From: an uncultured Veillonellaceae bacterium | Lineage (GTDB): Bacteria; Bacillota; Negativicutes; Veillonellales; Megasphaeraceae | DNA: 5,259 nt | Assembly (NCBI GenBank): GCA_900546795.1 | Contig: UREG01000096.1 | Coordinates: 1 to 5,259 of the forward strand | Direction of reading: 5' to 3' | Part shown: piece by piece, positions 1 to 5,259 of the stretch | How positions within the stretch are numbered: position 1 is the stretch's first letter | Layout: every line of letters starts with the position of its first letter | Notes under the pieces: generated by a model | What the model was told of the DNA's origin: nothing | Database searches by the model: none | The model's input: the letters and a program-made list of their open reading frames with translations, nothing else | Program-made: the position numbers and the translations under genes

Positions 1-30
1 AAGGGTGTCTTCTCTTTTTTATTCTTTTTG
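1..30 (+). terminator. Probable 3' part of an upstream gene's intrinsic terminator (partial)
   Basis: The window opens with a short GC-containing segment (AAGGGTGTCTTC) followed directly by a T-rich run with six consecutive T at 15-20 and five more at 25-29. This is how the descending arm and U-tract of a rho-independent terminator look. The ascending arm (expected to resemble GAAGACACCC) would lie left of the window, so the hairpin cannot be confirmed. It would end the transcript of an unseen upstream rightward gene. Confidence 0.35.
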
Positions 31-83
31 TAACATATGTATTGTAACTCTACAAGTGCCTGAGAATTCATAGATAAAGACAC

Positions 84-112
84 TTTTCAAGTTCGCCGAT
101 TTATGATACACT
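84..112 (+). promoter_or_regulatory. Putative sigma-A promoter with extended -10 for the YbjN-like gene
   Basis: A -35-like TTTTCA at 84-89 (4/6 to consensus) is separated by 17 bp from a -10-like TACACT at 107-112 (4/6), which is preceded by TGA at 104-106, giving an extended -10 (TGn). Transcription would start near 118-120, leaving a leader of about 30 nt before the ATG at 149. An overlapping alternative -10, TATGAT at 102-107 (5/6), has only a poor -35 (AAGACA, 77-82) at 19-bp spacing. The location is right, but both hexamers are weak matches, so the exact register is uncertain. Confidence 0.45.
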
Positions 113-133
113 AAGTATGTATAAATATAGATT

Positions 134-139
134 GGGGTG
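134..139 (+). promoter_or_regulatory. Ribosome binding site deciding the ATG-149 start
   Basis: GGGGTG closely matches the anti-Shine-Dalgarno complement GAGGTG and sits 9 nt before the ATG at 149. The in-frame GTG at 137, which would add four residues, is part of this same motif and has no purine-rich site upstream of it, so the GTG is better read as Shine-Dalgarno sequence than as a start codon. Confidence 0.7.
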
Positions 140-148
140 CACGATAAC

Positions 149-583
149 ATGGCAAATATTAAAGCAGATAAACTGAATGCATTTTTAGAAGAAAGAAAAA
201 TTACGTCTTTTGCTGTAGAGGAATTAAAAGACCAGCTTCATACGGTTGTATATCGTTCGCATCTGGCAGTTTCCGGTCAGCAGCTTCCTTTTATCATTGT
301 AACGGATGACAGCATTTATACGATGATGCAGGCACAGATTATCAGCGGTGTAGTAAAAGAAGAAAAACGAGCTTCTGTTTTGGAATACCTGAATGAATTA
401 AACGAACGGTTCAAGAGCTTTAAATATACGCTGAGCAAAAATGGAGATATTATTTTGACCGTATGCATGCCTGTCAGCAGCGATAGCTTTGACGGCGCGC
501 TGGCGGGAGCTCTGATCGATGTGATTCTCAACCATCTGGAAACCGAATATCCGGTTATGATGAAAAAGATTTGGGCTGAATAA
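149..583 (+). CDS. YbjN domain-containing protein (function unknown)
   Basis: This is a complete 144-aa open frame from ATG 149 to TAA 581-583. It has no signal peptide, membrane segment or cysteine cluster, so it is predicted to be a small acidic cytoplasmic protein. The pattern fits YbjN-domain proteins, which share the fold of type III secretion chaperones: an N-terminal helix (KADKLNAFLEE), a beta section with VTDDSIYTMM in the middle, a conserved-looking LNELN at residues 81-85, then a strand pair around NGDIILTVCMP (98-108) and a C-terminal helix ending YPVMMKKIW. The family match was made by eye, not by a search. YbjN members have been linked to stress and regulatory phenotypes in E. 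coli, but no biochemical activity can be assigned here. It sits 62 bp before dnaE in the same direction and is followed by a strong hairpin. An alternative GTG start at 137 would give 148 aa. It is certainly coding; the family call is moderate. Confidence 0.8.
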   Translation: MANIKADKLNAFLEERKITSFAVEELKDQLHTVVYRSHLAVSGQQLPFIIVTDDSIYTMMQAQIISGVVKEEKRASVLEYLNELNERFKSFKYTLSKNGDIILTVCMPVSSDSFDGALAGALIDVILNHLETEYPVMMKKIWAE

Positions 584-595
584 GATGAATTAGCG

Positions 596-626
596 AAACA
601 GAGCAGTATAGACTGCTCTGTTTTTT
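596..626 (+). terminator. Strong intrinsic terminator or attenuator between the YbjN-like gene and dnaE
   Basis: The arms 596-607 (AAACAGAGCAGT) and 612-623 (ACTGCTCTGTTT) are perfect 12-bp complements around a 4-nt loop (ATAG), with a run of six T at 621-626. The core below the A/T base pairs is GC-containing. It begins 12 nt after the stop codon of the YbjN-like gene. The T-run ends only 19 nt before the dnaE ATG and 6 nt before its ribosome site, so the element occupies the space where a dnaE promoter would normally lie. Confidence 0.9.
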
Positions 627-632
627 ATTGAA

Positions 633-638
633 AAGGGG
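633..638 (+). promoter_or_regulatory. Ribosome binding site deciding the dnaE start
   Basis: AAGGGG lies 7 nt before the ATG at 646. The longer in-frame option, TTG at 628, lies at the end of the terminator T-run, has no upstream Shine-Dalgarno sequence and would put this purine block inside the coding region. The resulting N-terminus, MGEKAFVHLHNHTEFS, also matches where DnaE proteins normally begin relative to the PHP HLH motif. Confidence 0.75.
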
Positions 639-645
639 CACGGGT

Positions 646-3600
646 ATGGGAGAAAAAGCATTTGTACATCTCCATAATCATACGGAATTTAGCTTGTTCG
701 ATGGGTTAAGCCGTATAAAAGATATGGTCAGCCGGGCTAAAGAATTAGGCATGCCGGCGATTGCAATTACAGACCATGGCAATATGTATGGGGCGATTAA
801 GCTGTATAAAGAAGCGAAAAAACAGGGGATCAAACCGATCATAGGCTGTGAAGTGTATTTGACGAAAGGCTCGCGGTTTGAACATAAAACCGGAGAGCGG
901 GAACGGCTGTATCATCTGATTTTGCTGGCAAAAAATCTGACGGGATATCAGAATCTCGTAAAGATTGTTTCCAAAGCATATACTGAAGGCGAAAACAACT
1001 ATCATAAACCCCGGGCAGATCATGCGCTGCTGGAAGAATACCATGAAGGGATTATCGCGTTAAGTGCTTGTATTGAAGGGGAAATCCCACGGCAAATACT
1101 GGACTATGATGAAGAAGGCGCAAGAAAATCATTAGAATGGTATCTGTCTGTATTCGGCAGAGAAAATTTTTATCTGGAGATCCAAAACCACGGGCTGCCG
1201 GAAGAAGCAAAAGTGCGGAGTGTATTTAAAAAATGGGCGCAGGAATATGGTGTGAAAGTAGTCGCAACCAATGATTTTCACTATGTATATAAAGAAGATG
1301 CGCCGGCACAGGAAGTGAAGCTTTGTATTTCTACCGGCAGTACGCTGAATGATCCGAATCATTTTCGTTTTTCCAATGAAGAATTTTATTTAAAGAGCCG
1401 GGAAGAAATGGAACTGCTTTTTGCCGATATACCGGAGAGCTTGGATACGACACTGGAAATCGCCGATAAATGTAATCTGGAGCTGACGTTTGGTGCGCAT
1501 CATATGCCGGACTTTCCGGTGCCGGAAGGAGAAACGACGAAATCCTATCTGCGGCAGTTATGCGAAGCTGCGATTCCCCGCGTATATGGACAAAATCGGC
1601 CGGACATACAGGAACGGCTGGAATATGAATTAGGAATCATTGATTCTATGGGTTTTAATGCATATTTTCTGATTGTATGGGATTATGTGCGCTTTGCCCG
1701 GGAGCACGACATTCTGGTAGGGCCCGGACGAGGATCTGCCGCTGGTTCGATCGTTGCTTACCTGTTGGGGATTACAGGCTTAGATCCGCTGAAATATCAT
1801 TTGCTGTTTGAACGGTTCTTAAATCCGGAACGGGTAACGATGCCGGATATCGATATGGATTTTTGTTACGAAAAACGAGGCATGGTCATTGACTACGTAT
1901 CGCAAAAATACGGAGCCGATCATGTAGCGCAGATTATTACATTTGGTACCCTGGGCGCTAAAGCTGTGCTGCGAGATGTAGGCCGAGTTATGGATATATC
2001 CATACCGGAGACGACACGTATCGTTAAAATGGTTCCCGTTGAATTGGGCATTACGCTGACAAAAGCGATGGAAATGAATCGAGAGCTAAAAGCGGAGTAT
2101 GAAAACAATCAGCAAGTTCGGCAGATGATCGATTACGGCTTGCGGCTGGAAGGGCTGGCCCGCCATTCTTCAACCCATGCGGCGGGGATTGTCATATCGG
2201 CAAACCCGGTAGATGACTATGTGCCGCTTCAATATTCAAAAGAAGGATTTTTGACGACTCAGTACGATAAGGACTTGATTGAAGAACTGGGTCTGCTCAA
2301 AATGGACTTCCTGGGGCTTCGGACGTTGACGGTAATTGGCGATGCGCTGGAATTGATACGGAAGAATCGAGGCATTGACATCGATATCAACCAAATTCCG
2401 CTGGACGATGAAAAAGCATGCCGCCTGCTTTGCGACGGCGATACGTCCGGCGTATTTCAGATGGAATCCACCGGGATCACCAGTTTGGTAAAAGACTTGG
2501 CTCCGAAACACTTTGAAGATTTGATTCCATTAGTGGCGCTGTACCGGCCAGGTCCCCTTGGAAGCGGTATGGTCAGCGATTTTATTCAAGGCTGTCATGG
2601 AGAAAAGACGATAGAATATTTGCATCCGCTGCTGGAACCGATCTTAAAAGATACGTTCGGCGTTATTTTGTACCAGGAACAAGTTATGCAGATTGCCTCA
2701 GTAATGGGCGGCTTTACCTTTGGACAGGCTGATTTGCTGCGCCGGGCAATGGGCAAAAAGAAAGAAGATGTGCTGCTGGCACAGCGGGAAACCTTTTTGG
2801 CTGGTACGGATAAAAACGGTATCGACCGAGAGATCGCAAATAAAATTTTTGATTTAATGGTATATTTTTCCGGCTATGGATTTAATAAATCCCACAGCGC
2901 TCCCTATGCGTATGTGGCGTATCAAACTGCGTATTTAAAAGCGCATTACCGGCCGGAATTTATGGCGGCTACGATGACCAGCTTTATGCGGGATACGGAA
3001 AAGCTGAGCTATTATATCGGCGAGTGCCGTCATCATGGCGTAGCCGTCCTTACGCCGGACATCAATATCAGCGAACGAGGATTTTCGGTGCAGGGAGAAG
3101 CGATCCGGTTTGGACTTTCCGGCGTACGAAATGTAGGCGATAATGCGATTGAGGCCATATTGCGGGAACGGGAAAAAGGCGGCCCCTTTTCTTCTCTCGT
3201 GGATTTTTGCAGCCGTATCGATCTGCGGGCCGTTGGAAAGCGAGTGCAGGAGAGTCTGATCAAATGCGGAGCGATGGACTCTTTTGGACATGCCAGGGCG
3301 CAGCTCATGGAAGTGCTTCCTCAGGCGATGTCGATCGGTTCCCTGCGCAATAAAGATATCCAGTCCGGCCAAATGGGCTTGTTTGATATGGACGAAGGGC
3401 CTAGTGTTTCGGAAGACATTCAGTATCCCGACATACCGGAATGGCCGACAGATATGATTTTGGCAATGGAAAAAGAATATAATGGATTTTATATCAGCGG
3501 GCATCCGTTAGATAAATACGAAGAAGAGATGAAAAAGCTGTCGCCTATTTCTGTATTTTTCCAAGAAGACAGCTTGCAGTATGACGGCAGAGAAGTTACG

Positions 3601-4077
3601 GTAGGCGGCATCATCTTATCGCTTCGAGAAATTTTGACGCGGAGAAATGACAAAATGGCCATTATTCAGATAGAAGATTTTGGCAATACGATCGAAGTAA
3701 TTCTATTTCCAAACGTGTATCGCAGCTGTGCTGCGCTGATACAAACCGATACGCCGGTAGTGGTTCGCGGACGTCTGCAAATAGAAGATGAAACCGCTAA
3801 AATACTGGCTGGTCAAGTATATGGACTAACCGATTATTTTAAGCAGGATGAAGGGGTATATGTCGTAATTCCCAAAGAGCGGGAAACGGCTGGCACCGAA
3901 GAGGCGCTGAAAGTGATCTTATCCCACTATCCCGGAGATACGCCGGTATTTTATAAACTAATGGGCAGCCGAAAAATTCTGAAAAAAGATCGGCGCCTTT
4001 GGGTGCGGGTCTGTGATGAGTTAAAGCAAGATCTGGAAAAATTACTGGGAAAAGATGCACTGCAGACAAAAAAATAA
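646..4077 (+). CDS. dnaE: DNA polymerase III subunit alpha (DnaE)
   Basis: This is a complete 1143-aa C-family replicative DNA polymerase (E. coli alpha is 1160 aa; B. subtilis DnaE about 1115). It extends primed DNA 5'-3' from dNTPs at the fork. Visible order: PHP domain (about 1-270) with H8-x-H10, D19, H44, E69, H90, C142 and NDFH with D210 and H212; palm motif GPGRGSAAGS (359-368); catalytic aspartates D401 and D403 in PDIDMDF and D554 in MDFLGLRTL, equivalent to E. coli D401, D403 and D555; fingers motifs YRPGPLGSGM (R634) and SGYGFNKSHS (K748); helix-hairpin-helix region about 820-880 (VRNVGDNAI); a clamp-binding pentapeptide QMGLF (909-913); OB fold about 984-1061; and a C-terminal 80-residue section ending LWVRVCDELKQDLEKLLG. 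No polymerase residue I checked is missing and there is no frameshift. The PHP ligands look intact, unlike E. coli, so metal-dependent proofreading is inferred. Whether it is the sole replicase or partners a PolC cannot be seen here. It ends in its own terminator and is probably transcribed partly from the upstream gene. Confidence 0.98.
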   Translation: MGEKAFVHLHNHTEFSLFDGLSRIKDMVSRAKELGMPAIAITDHGNMYGAIKLYKEAKKQGIKPIIGCEVYLTKGSRFEHKTGERERLYHLILLAKNLTGYQNLVKIVSKAYTEGENNYHKPRADHALLEEYHEGIIALSACIEGEIPRQILDYDEEGARKSLEWYLSVFGRENFYLEIQNHGLPEEAKVRSVFKKWAQEYGVKVVATNDFHYVYKEDAPAQEVKLCISTGSTLNDPNHFRFSNEEFYLKSREEMELLFADIPESLDTTLEIADKCNLELTFGAHHMPDFPVPEGETTKSYLRQLCEAAIPRVYGQNRPDIQERLEYELGIIDSMGFNAYFLIVWDYVRFAREHDILVGPGRGSAAGSIVAYLLGITGLDPLKYHLLFERFLNPERVTMPDIDMDFCYEKRGMVIDYVSQKYGADHVAQIITFGTLGAKAVLRDVGRVMDISIPETTRIVKMVPVELGITLTKAMEMNRELKAEYENNQQVRQMIDYGLRLEGLARHSSTHAAGIVISANPVDDYVPLQYSKEGFLTTQYDKDLIEELGLLKMDFLGLRTLTVIGDALELIRKNRGIDIDINQIPLDDEKACRLLCDGDTSGVFQMESTGITSLVKDLAPKHFEDLIPLVALYRPGPLGSGMVSDFIQGCHGEKTIEYLHPLLEPILKDTFGVILYQEQVMQIASVMGGFTFGQADLLRRAMGKKKEDVLLAQRETFLAGTDKNGIDREIANKIFDLMVYFSGYGFNKSHSAPYAYVAYQTAYLKAHYRPEFMAATMTSFMRDTEKLSYYIGECRHHGVAVLTPDINISERGFSVQGEAIRFGLSGVRNVGDNAIEAILREREKGGPFSSLVDFCSRIDLRAVGKRVQESLIKCGAMDSFGHARAQLMEVLPQAMSIGSLRNKDIQSGQMGLFDMDEGPSVSEDIQYPDIPEWPTDMILAMEKEYNGFYISGHPLDKYEEEMKKLSPISVFFQEDSLQYDGREVTVGGIILSLREILTRRNDKMAIIQIEDFGNTIEVILFPNVYRSCAALIQTDTPVVVRGRLQIEDETAKILAGQVYGLTDYFKQDEGVYVVIPKERETAGTEEALKVILSHYPGDTPVFYKLMGSRKILKKDRRLWVRVCDELKQDLEKLLGKDALQTKK

Positions 4078-4101
4078 AGAATGACCCTATGGCGTAAAAA
4101 G

Positions 4102-4136
4102 AGAAGGCTGGATTTAGTGTCCGGGCCTTCTTTTTT
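4102..4136 (+). terminator. Intrinsic terminator of dnaE
   Basis: Arms 4102-4109 (AGAAGGCT) and 4124-4131 (GGCCTTCT) pair over 8 bp including one G-T wobble. They can be extended by two G-C pairs (4110-4111 with 4121-4122) if G4123 is bulged. A run of six T follows at 4131-4136, and an A-run at 4096-4100 lies opposite it. It starts 25 bp after the dnaE stop, which separates dnaE from the pyruvate carboxylase unit. Confidence 0.85.
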
Positions 4137-4159
4137 GTATCAACTAAAAGTTAGGTCTA

Positions 4160-4172
4160 TGTATACAGTACA
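4160..4172. promoter_or_regulatory. TGTATACA palindrome upstream of the pyc promoter (possible operator)
   Basis: TGTATACA at 4160-4167 is a perfect 8-bp palindrome. It is followed by G and a second TACA (4169-4172), so TGTA can pair with either TACA copy (directly adjoining, or with a 5-bp gap). It lies 21 bp before the -35 box of the pyc promoter, a position suited to a transcription factor. I do not recognise the factor; it does not look like the usual BirA operator (TGTTAAC-type arms). An 8-bp palindrome in A/T-rich DNA can occur by chance. Confidence 0.25.
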
Positions 4173-4188
4173 CTTTAAAAAAACTCTA

Positions 4189-4217
4189 TTGAAAGACATA
4201 AGTTTTATATATAGAAT
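4189..4217 (+). promoter_or_regulatory. Sigma-A-type promoter for pyruvate carboxylase
   Basis: TTGAAA at 4189-4194 (5/6 to TTGACA) and TAGAAT at 4212-4217 (5/6 to TATAAT) are separated by exactly 17 bp. Transcription would begin near 4224, leaving a leader of about 34 nt that carries the GGAGG ribosome site. The site lies between the dnaE terminator and the pyc start, so pyc most likely forms an independent transcription unit. The leader is too short for a known riboswitch. Confidence 0.7.
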
Positions 4218-4257
4218 AAAGAGGTGCTTTAATTTCATCAGAGCTGGAGGAATCGAT

Positions 4258-5259
4258 ATGAGAGAAATAAAATCTGTGCTGGTAGCCAATCGCGGTGAAA
4301 TCGCCATTCGGGTATTTCGCGCGTGCAATGAAATGGGGATTCGCACGGTCGCTATATATTCTAAAGAAGATGCTTTGTCCCTTCACCGCAATCGGGCGGA
4401 TGAGGCCTATTTAGTAGGAGAAGGAAAAAAGCCGGTAGAAGCGTACTTAGATATTGAAGACATTATTCGTATTGCTCATGAACACCATGTAGACGCTATC
4501 CATCCGGGATATGGATTTTTATCGGAAAATTGTGATTTGGCAAAACGCTGTGCAGAAGAAGGGATCATTTTTATTGGGCCTAAAATTGAACATCTGATCA
4601 TGTTTGGGGATAAAATCAACGCCCGCATTCAGGCGGAAAAAGCGGGAATTCCTATGATACCCGGCAGCAACGGAGCCGTAAAAGATTTTGCTGAAGTAGA
4701 AGCATTTGCGAAAAAATTTGGCTATCCTATTATGATCAAAGCCGTTAATGGCGGCGGCGGACGGGGCATGCGGATGGTTGAGTCCGATGAAACGCTGCAG
4801 CTTGATTATGAACGGGCAAAATCAGAAGCGCTGGCAGCTTTTGGCAGCGATGAAGTATATATAGAAAAATGCATTATTAATCCGAAACACATCGAAGTGC
4901 AGATCATCGGCGATGAACATGGCAATATTGTTCACCTCTATGAACGGGACTGTTCCGTTCAGCGGCGGCATCAGAAAGTCGTGGAAATCGCGCCGGCATT
5001 CGCACTCTCTGAAACGCTGCGGGCAAATATTTGCGATGCTGCGCTGCGGCTGATGAAAAATGTGGGCTATGTCAATGCGGGTACGGTGGAATTTTTAGTT
5101 ACTCCGGATGAACAGTTCTATTTTATCGAAGTAAACCCGCGTATCCAGGTAGAACATACGGTAACGGAAATGATCACGGGCATTGATATCGTGCAGACCC
5201 AGATACGGATTGCCGAGGGGTATCGGCTCGACAGCGCGGAAATTGGCATTTTGCAGCAA
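4258..5259 (+). CDS. pyc: Pyruvate carboxylase, N-terminal biotin carboxylase part (truncated by window end)
   Basis: The open frame runs from ATG 4258 to the last base, giving 334 codons of an expected roughly 1150. The enzyme carboxylates pyruvate to oxaloacetate using ATP, bicarbonate and covalently bound biotin. Only the biotin carboxylase/ATP-grasp domain is in the window: VLVANRGEIAIR near the start, HPGYGFLSEN (82-91), FGDK with K119, K161 and the glycine-rich loop GGGGRGM (165-171), ERDCSVQRRHQK (229-240, K240), and EVNPRIQVEHT with E291, N293, R295 and E299, equivalent to E. coli AccC catalytic E288, N290, R292 and E296. The EVNPR...VEHT form (AccC has EMNTR...VEHP), DEAYLVGEGKKP, and TGIDIVQTQIRIAEGY favour pyruvate carboxylase over the acetyl-CoA carboxylase subunit AccC. 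The carboxyltransferase and biotin-carrier domains would lie to the right. GGAGG at 4246-4250, 7 nt before the ATG, sets the start. Its own promoter sits at 4189-4217. Confidence 0.93.
   Translation, partial: MREIKSVLVANRGEIAIRVFRACNEMGIRTVAIYSKEDALSLHRNRADEAYLVGEGKKPVEAYLDIEDIIRIAHEHHVDAIHPGYGFLSENCDLAKRCAEEGIIFIGPKIEHLIMFGDKINARIQAEKAGIPMIPGSNGAVKDFAEVEAFAKKFGYPIMIKAVNGGGGRGMRMVESDETLQLDYERAKSEALAAFGSDEVYIEKCIINPKHIEVQIIGDEHGNIVHLYERDCSVQRRHQKVVEIAPAFALSETLRANICDAALRLMKNVGYVNAGTVEFLVTPDEQFYFIEVNPRIQVEHTVTEMITGIDIVQTQIRIAEGYRLDSAEIGILQQ

Noticed and set aside
1..87. Complementarity between 1-11 (AAGGGTGTCTT) and 77-87 (AAGACACTTTT), a possible long-range stem
   Set aside because: Only 7 bp are contiguous Watson-Crick pairs including GTGTCTT/AAGACAC, two further pairs are wobble, and the gap is 65 nt; a match of this size is expected by chance, and a terminator remnant explains the left part better.
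455..489. TTGACC at 455-460 as a -35 for an internal dnaE promoter
   Set aside because: No -10-like hexamer is present 16-18 bp downstream (478-483 is CAGCGA), the segment is coding, and any transcript from it would still pass through the hairpin at 596-626.
2935..3504. A 189-codon open frame on the minus strand inside dnaE
   Set aside because: It lies wholly within the well-conserved fingers-HhH-clamp part of dnaE, has no ribosome site in a suitable place, and its translation shows no recognisable family; it is a shadow of the real gene, as are the other minus-strand frames inside dnaE.
4218..4257. A riboswitch or T-box in the pyc leader
   Set aside because: The predicted leader is only about 34 nt and contains no stem-loop or conserved motif beyond the GGAGG ribosome site.
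4140..4386. Two overlapping minus-strand open frames across the dnaE-pyc spacer
   Set aside because: They run through the pyc promoter, ribosome site and the conserved N-terminus of pyruvate carboxylase, overlap each other, and have low-complexity unlike-protein translations.
4258..5259. Acetyl-CoA carboxylase biotin carboxylase subunit (AccC) as the identity of the last gene
   Set aside because: The EVNPR...VEHT form, DEAYLVGEGKKP and TGIDIVQTQI segments follow pyruvate carboxylase rather than AccC, and no accB lies upstream. The missing C-terminal domains keep a small doubt.

Overview
The window looks like an ordinary chromosomal stretch of a low-to-mid GC Gram-positive-type bacterium (Firmicutes/Bacillota, possibly the Negativicutes or a clostridial relative). 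The basis is strong AGGAGG-like ribosome sites, sigma-A-type promoters, compact intrinsic terminators, and a biotin-carboxylase domain that reads very close to Bacillus-type pyruvate carboxylase. The assignment below phylum is a guess. All genes point to the right, and no phage, transposon, CRISPR, rRNA or tRNA signal was seen.

Layout. 1-148: intergenic DNA with the probable tail of an upstream terminator, a TTGTAAC repeat cluster and a plausible extended -10 promoter. 149-583: a 144-aa soluble protein that looks like a YbjN-domain (type III chaperone-like fold) protein of unknown cellular role. 596-626: a 12-bp perfect hairpin with a U-tract. 646-4077: dnaE, the DNA polymerase III alpha subunit, 1143 aa and complete, with PHP, palm, fingers, HhH, clamp-binding, OB and C-terminal parts visible. 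4102-4136: the dnaE terminator. 4160-4217: a TGTATACA palindrome and a good sigma-A promoter. 4258-5259: the first 334 codons of pyruvate carboxylase, cut by the window edge.

Functionally these are chromosome replication (dnaE) and anaplerotic/gluconeogenic oxaloacetate synthesis (pyc), in separate transcription units. The YbjN-like gene and dnaE are probably linked: there is no space for a conventional dnaE promoter after the hairpin, so dnaE transcripts apparently have to read through it (or start inside it). That, together with the dnaE PHP domain keeping a full set of metal ligands, is the most interesting thing here. I did not find evidence for a novel multi-gene system. For both complete genes the longest open frame begins at a non-ATG codon upstream of the better start (GTG at 137, TTG at 628); ribosome-site placement argues for the ATGs at 149 and 646.
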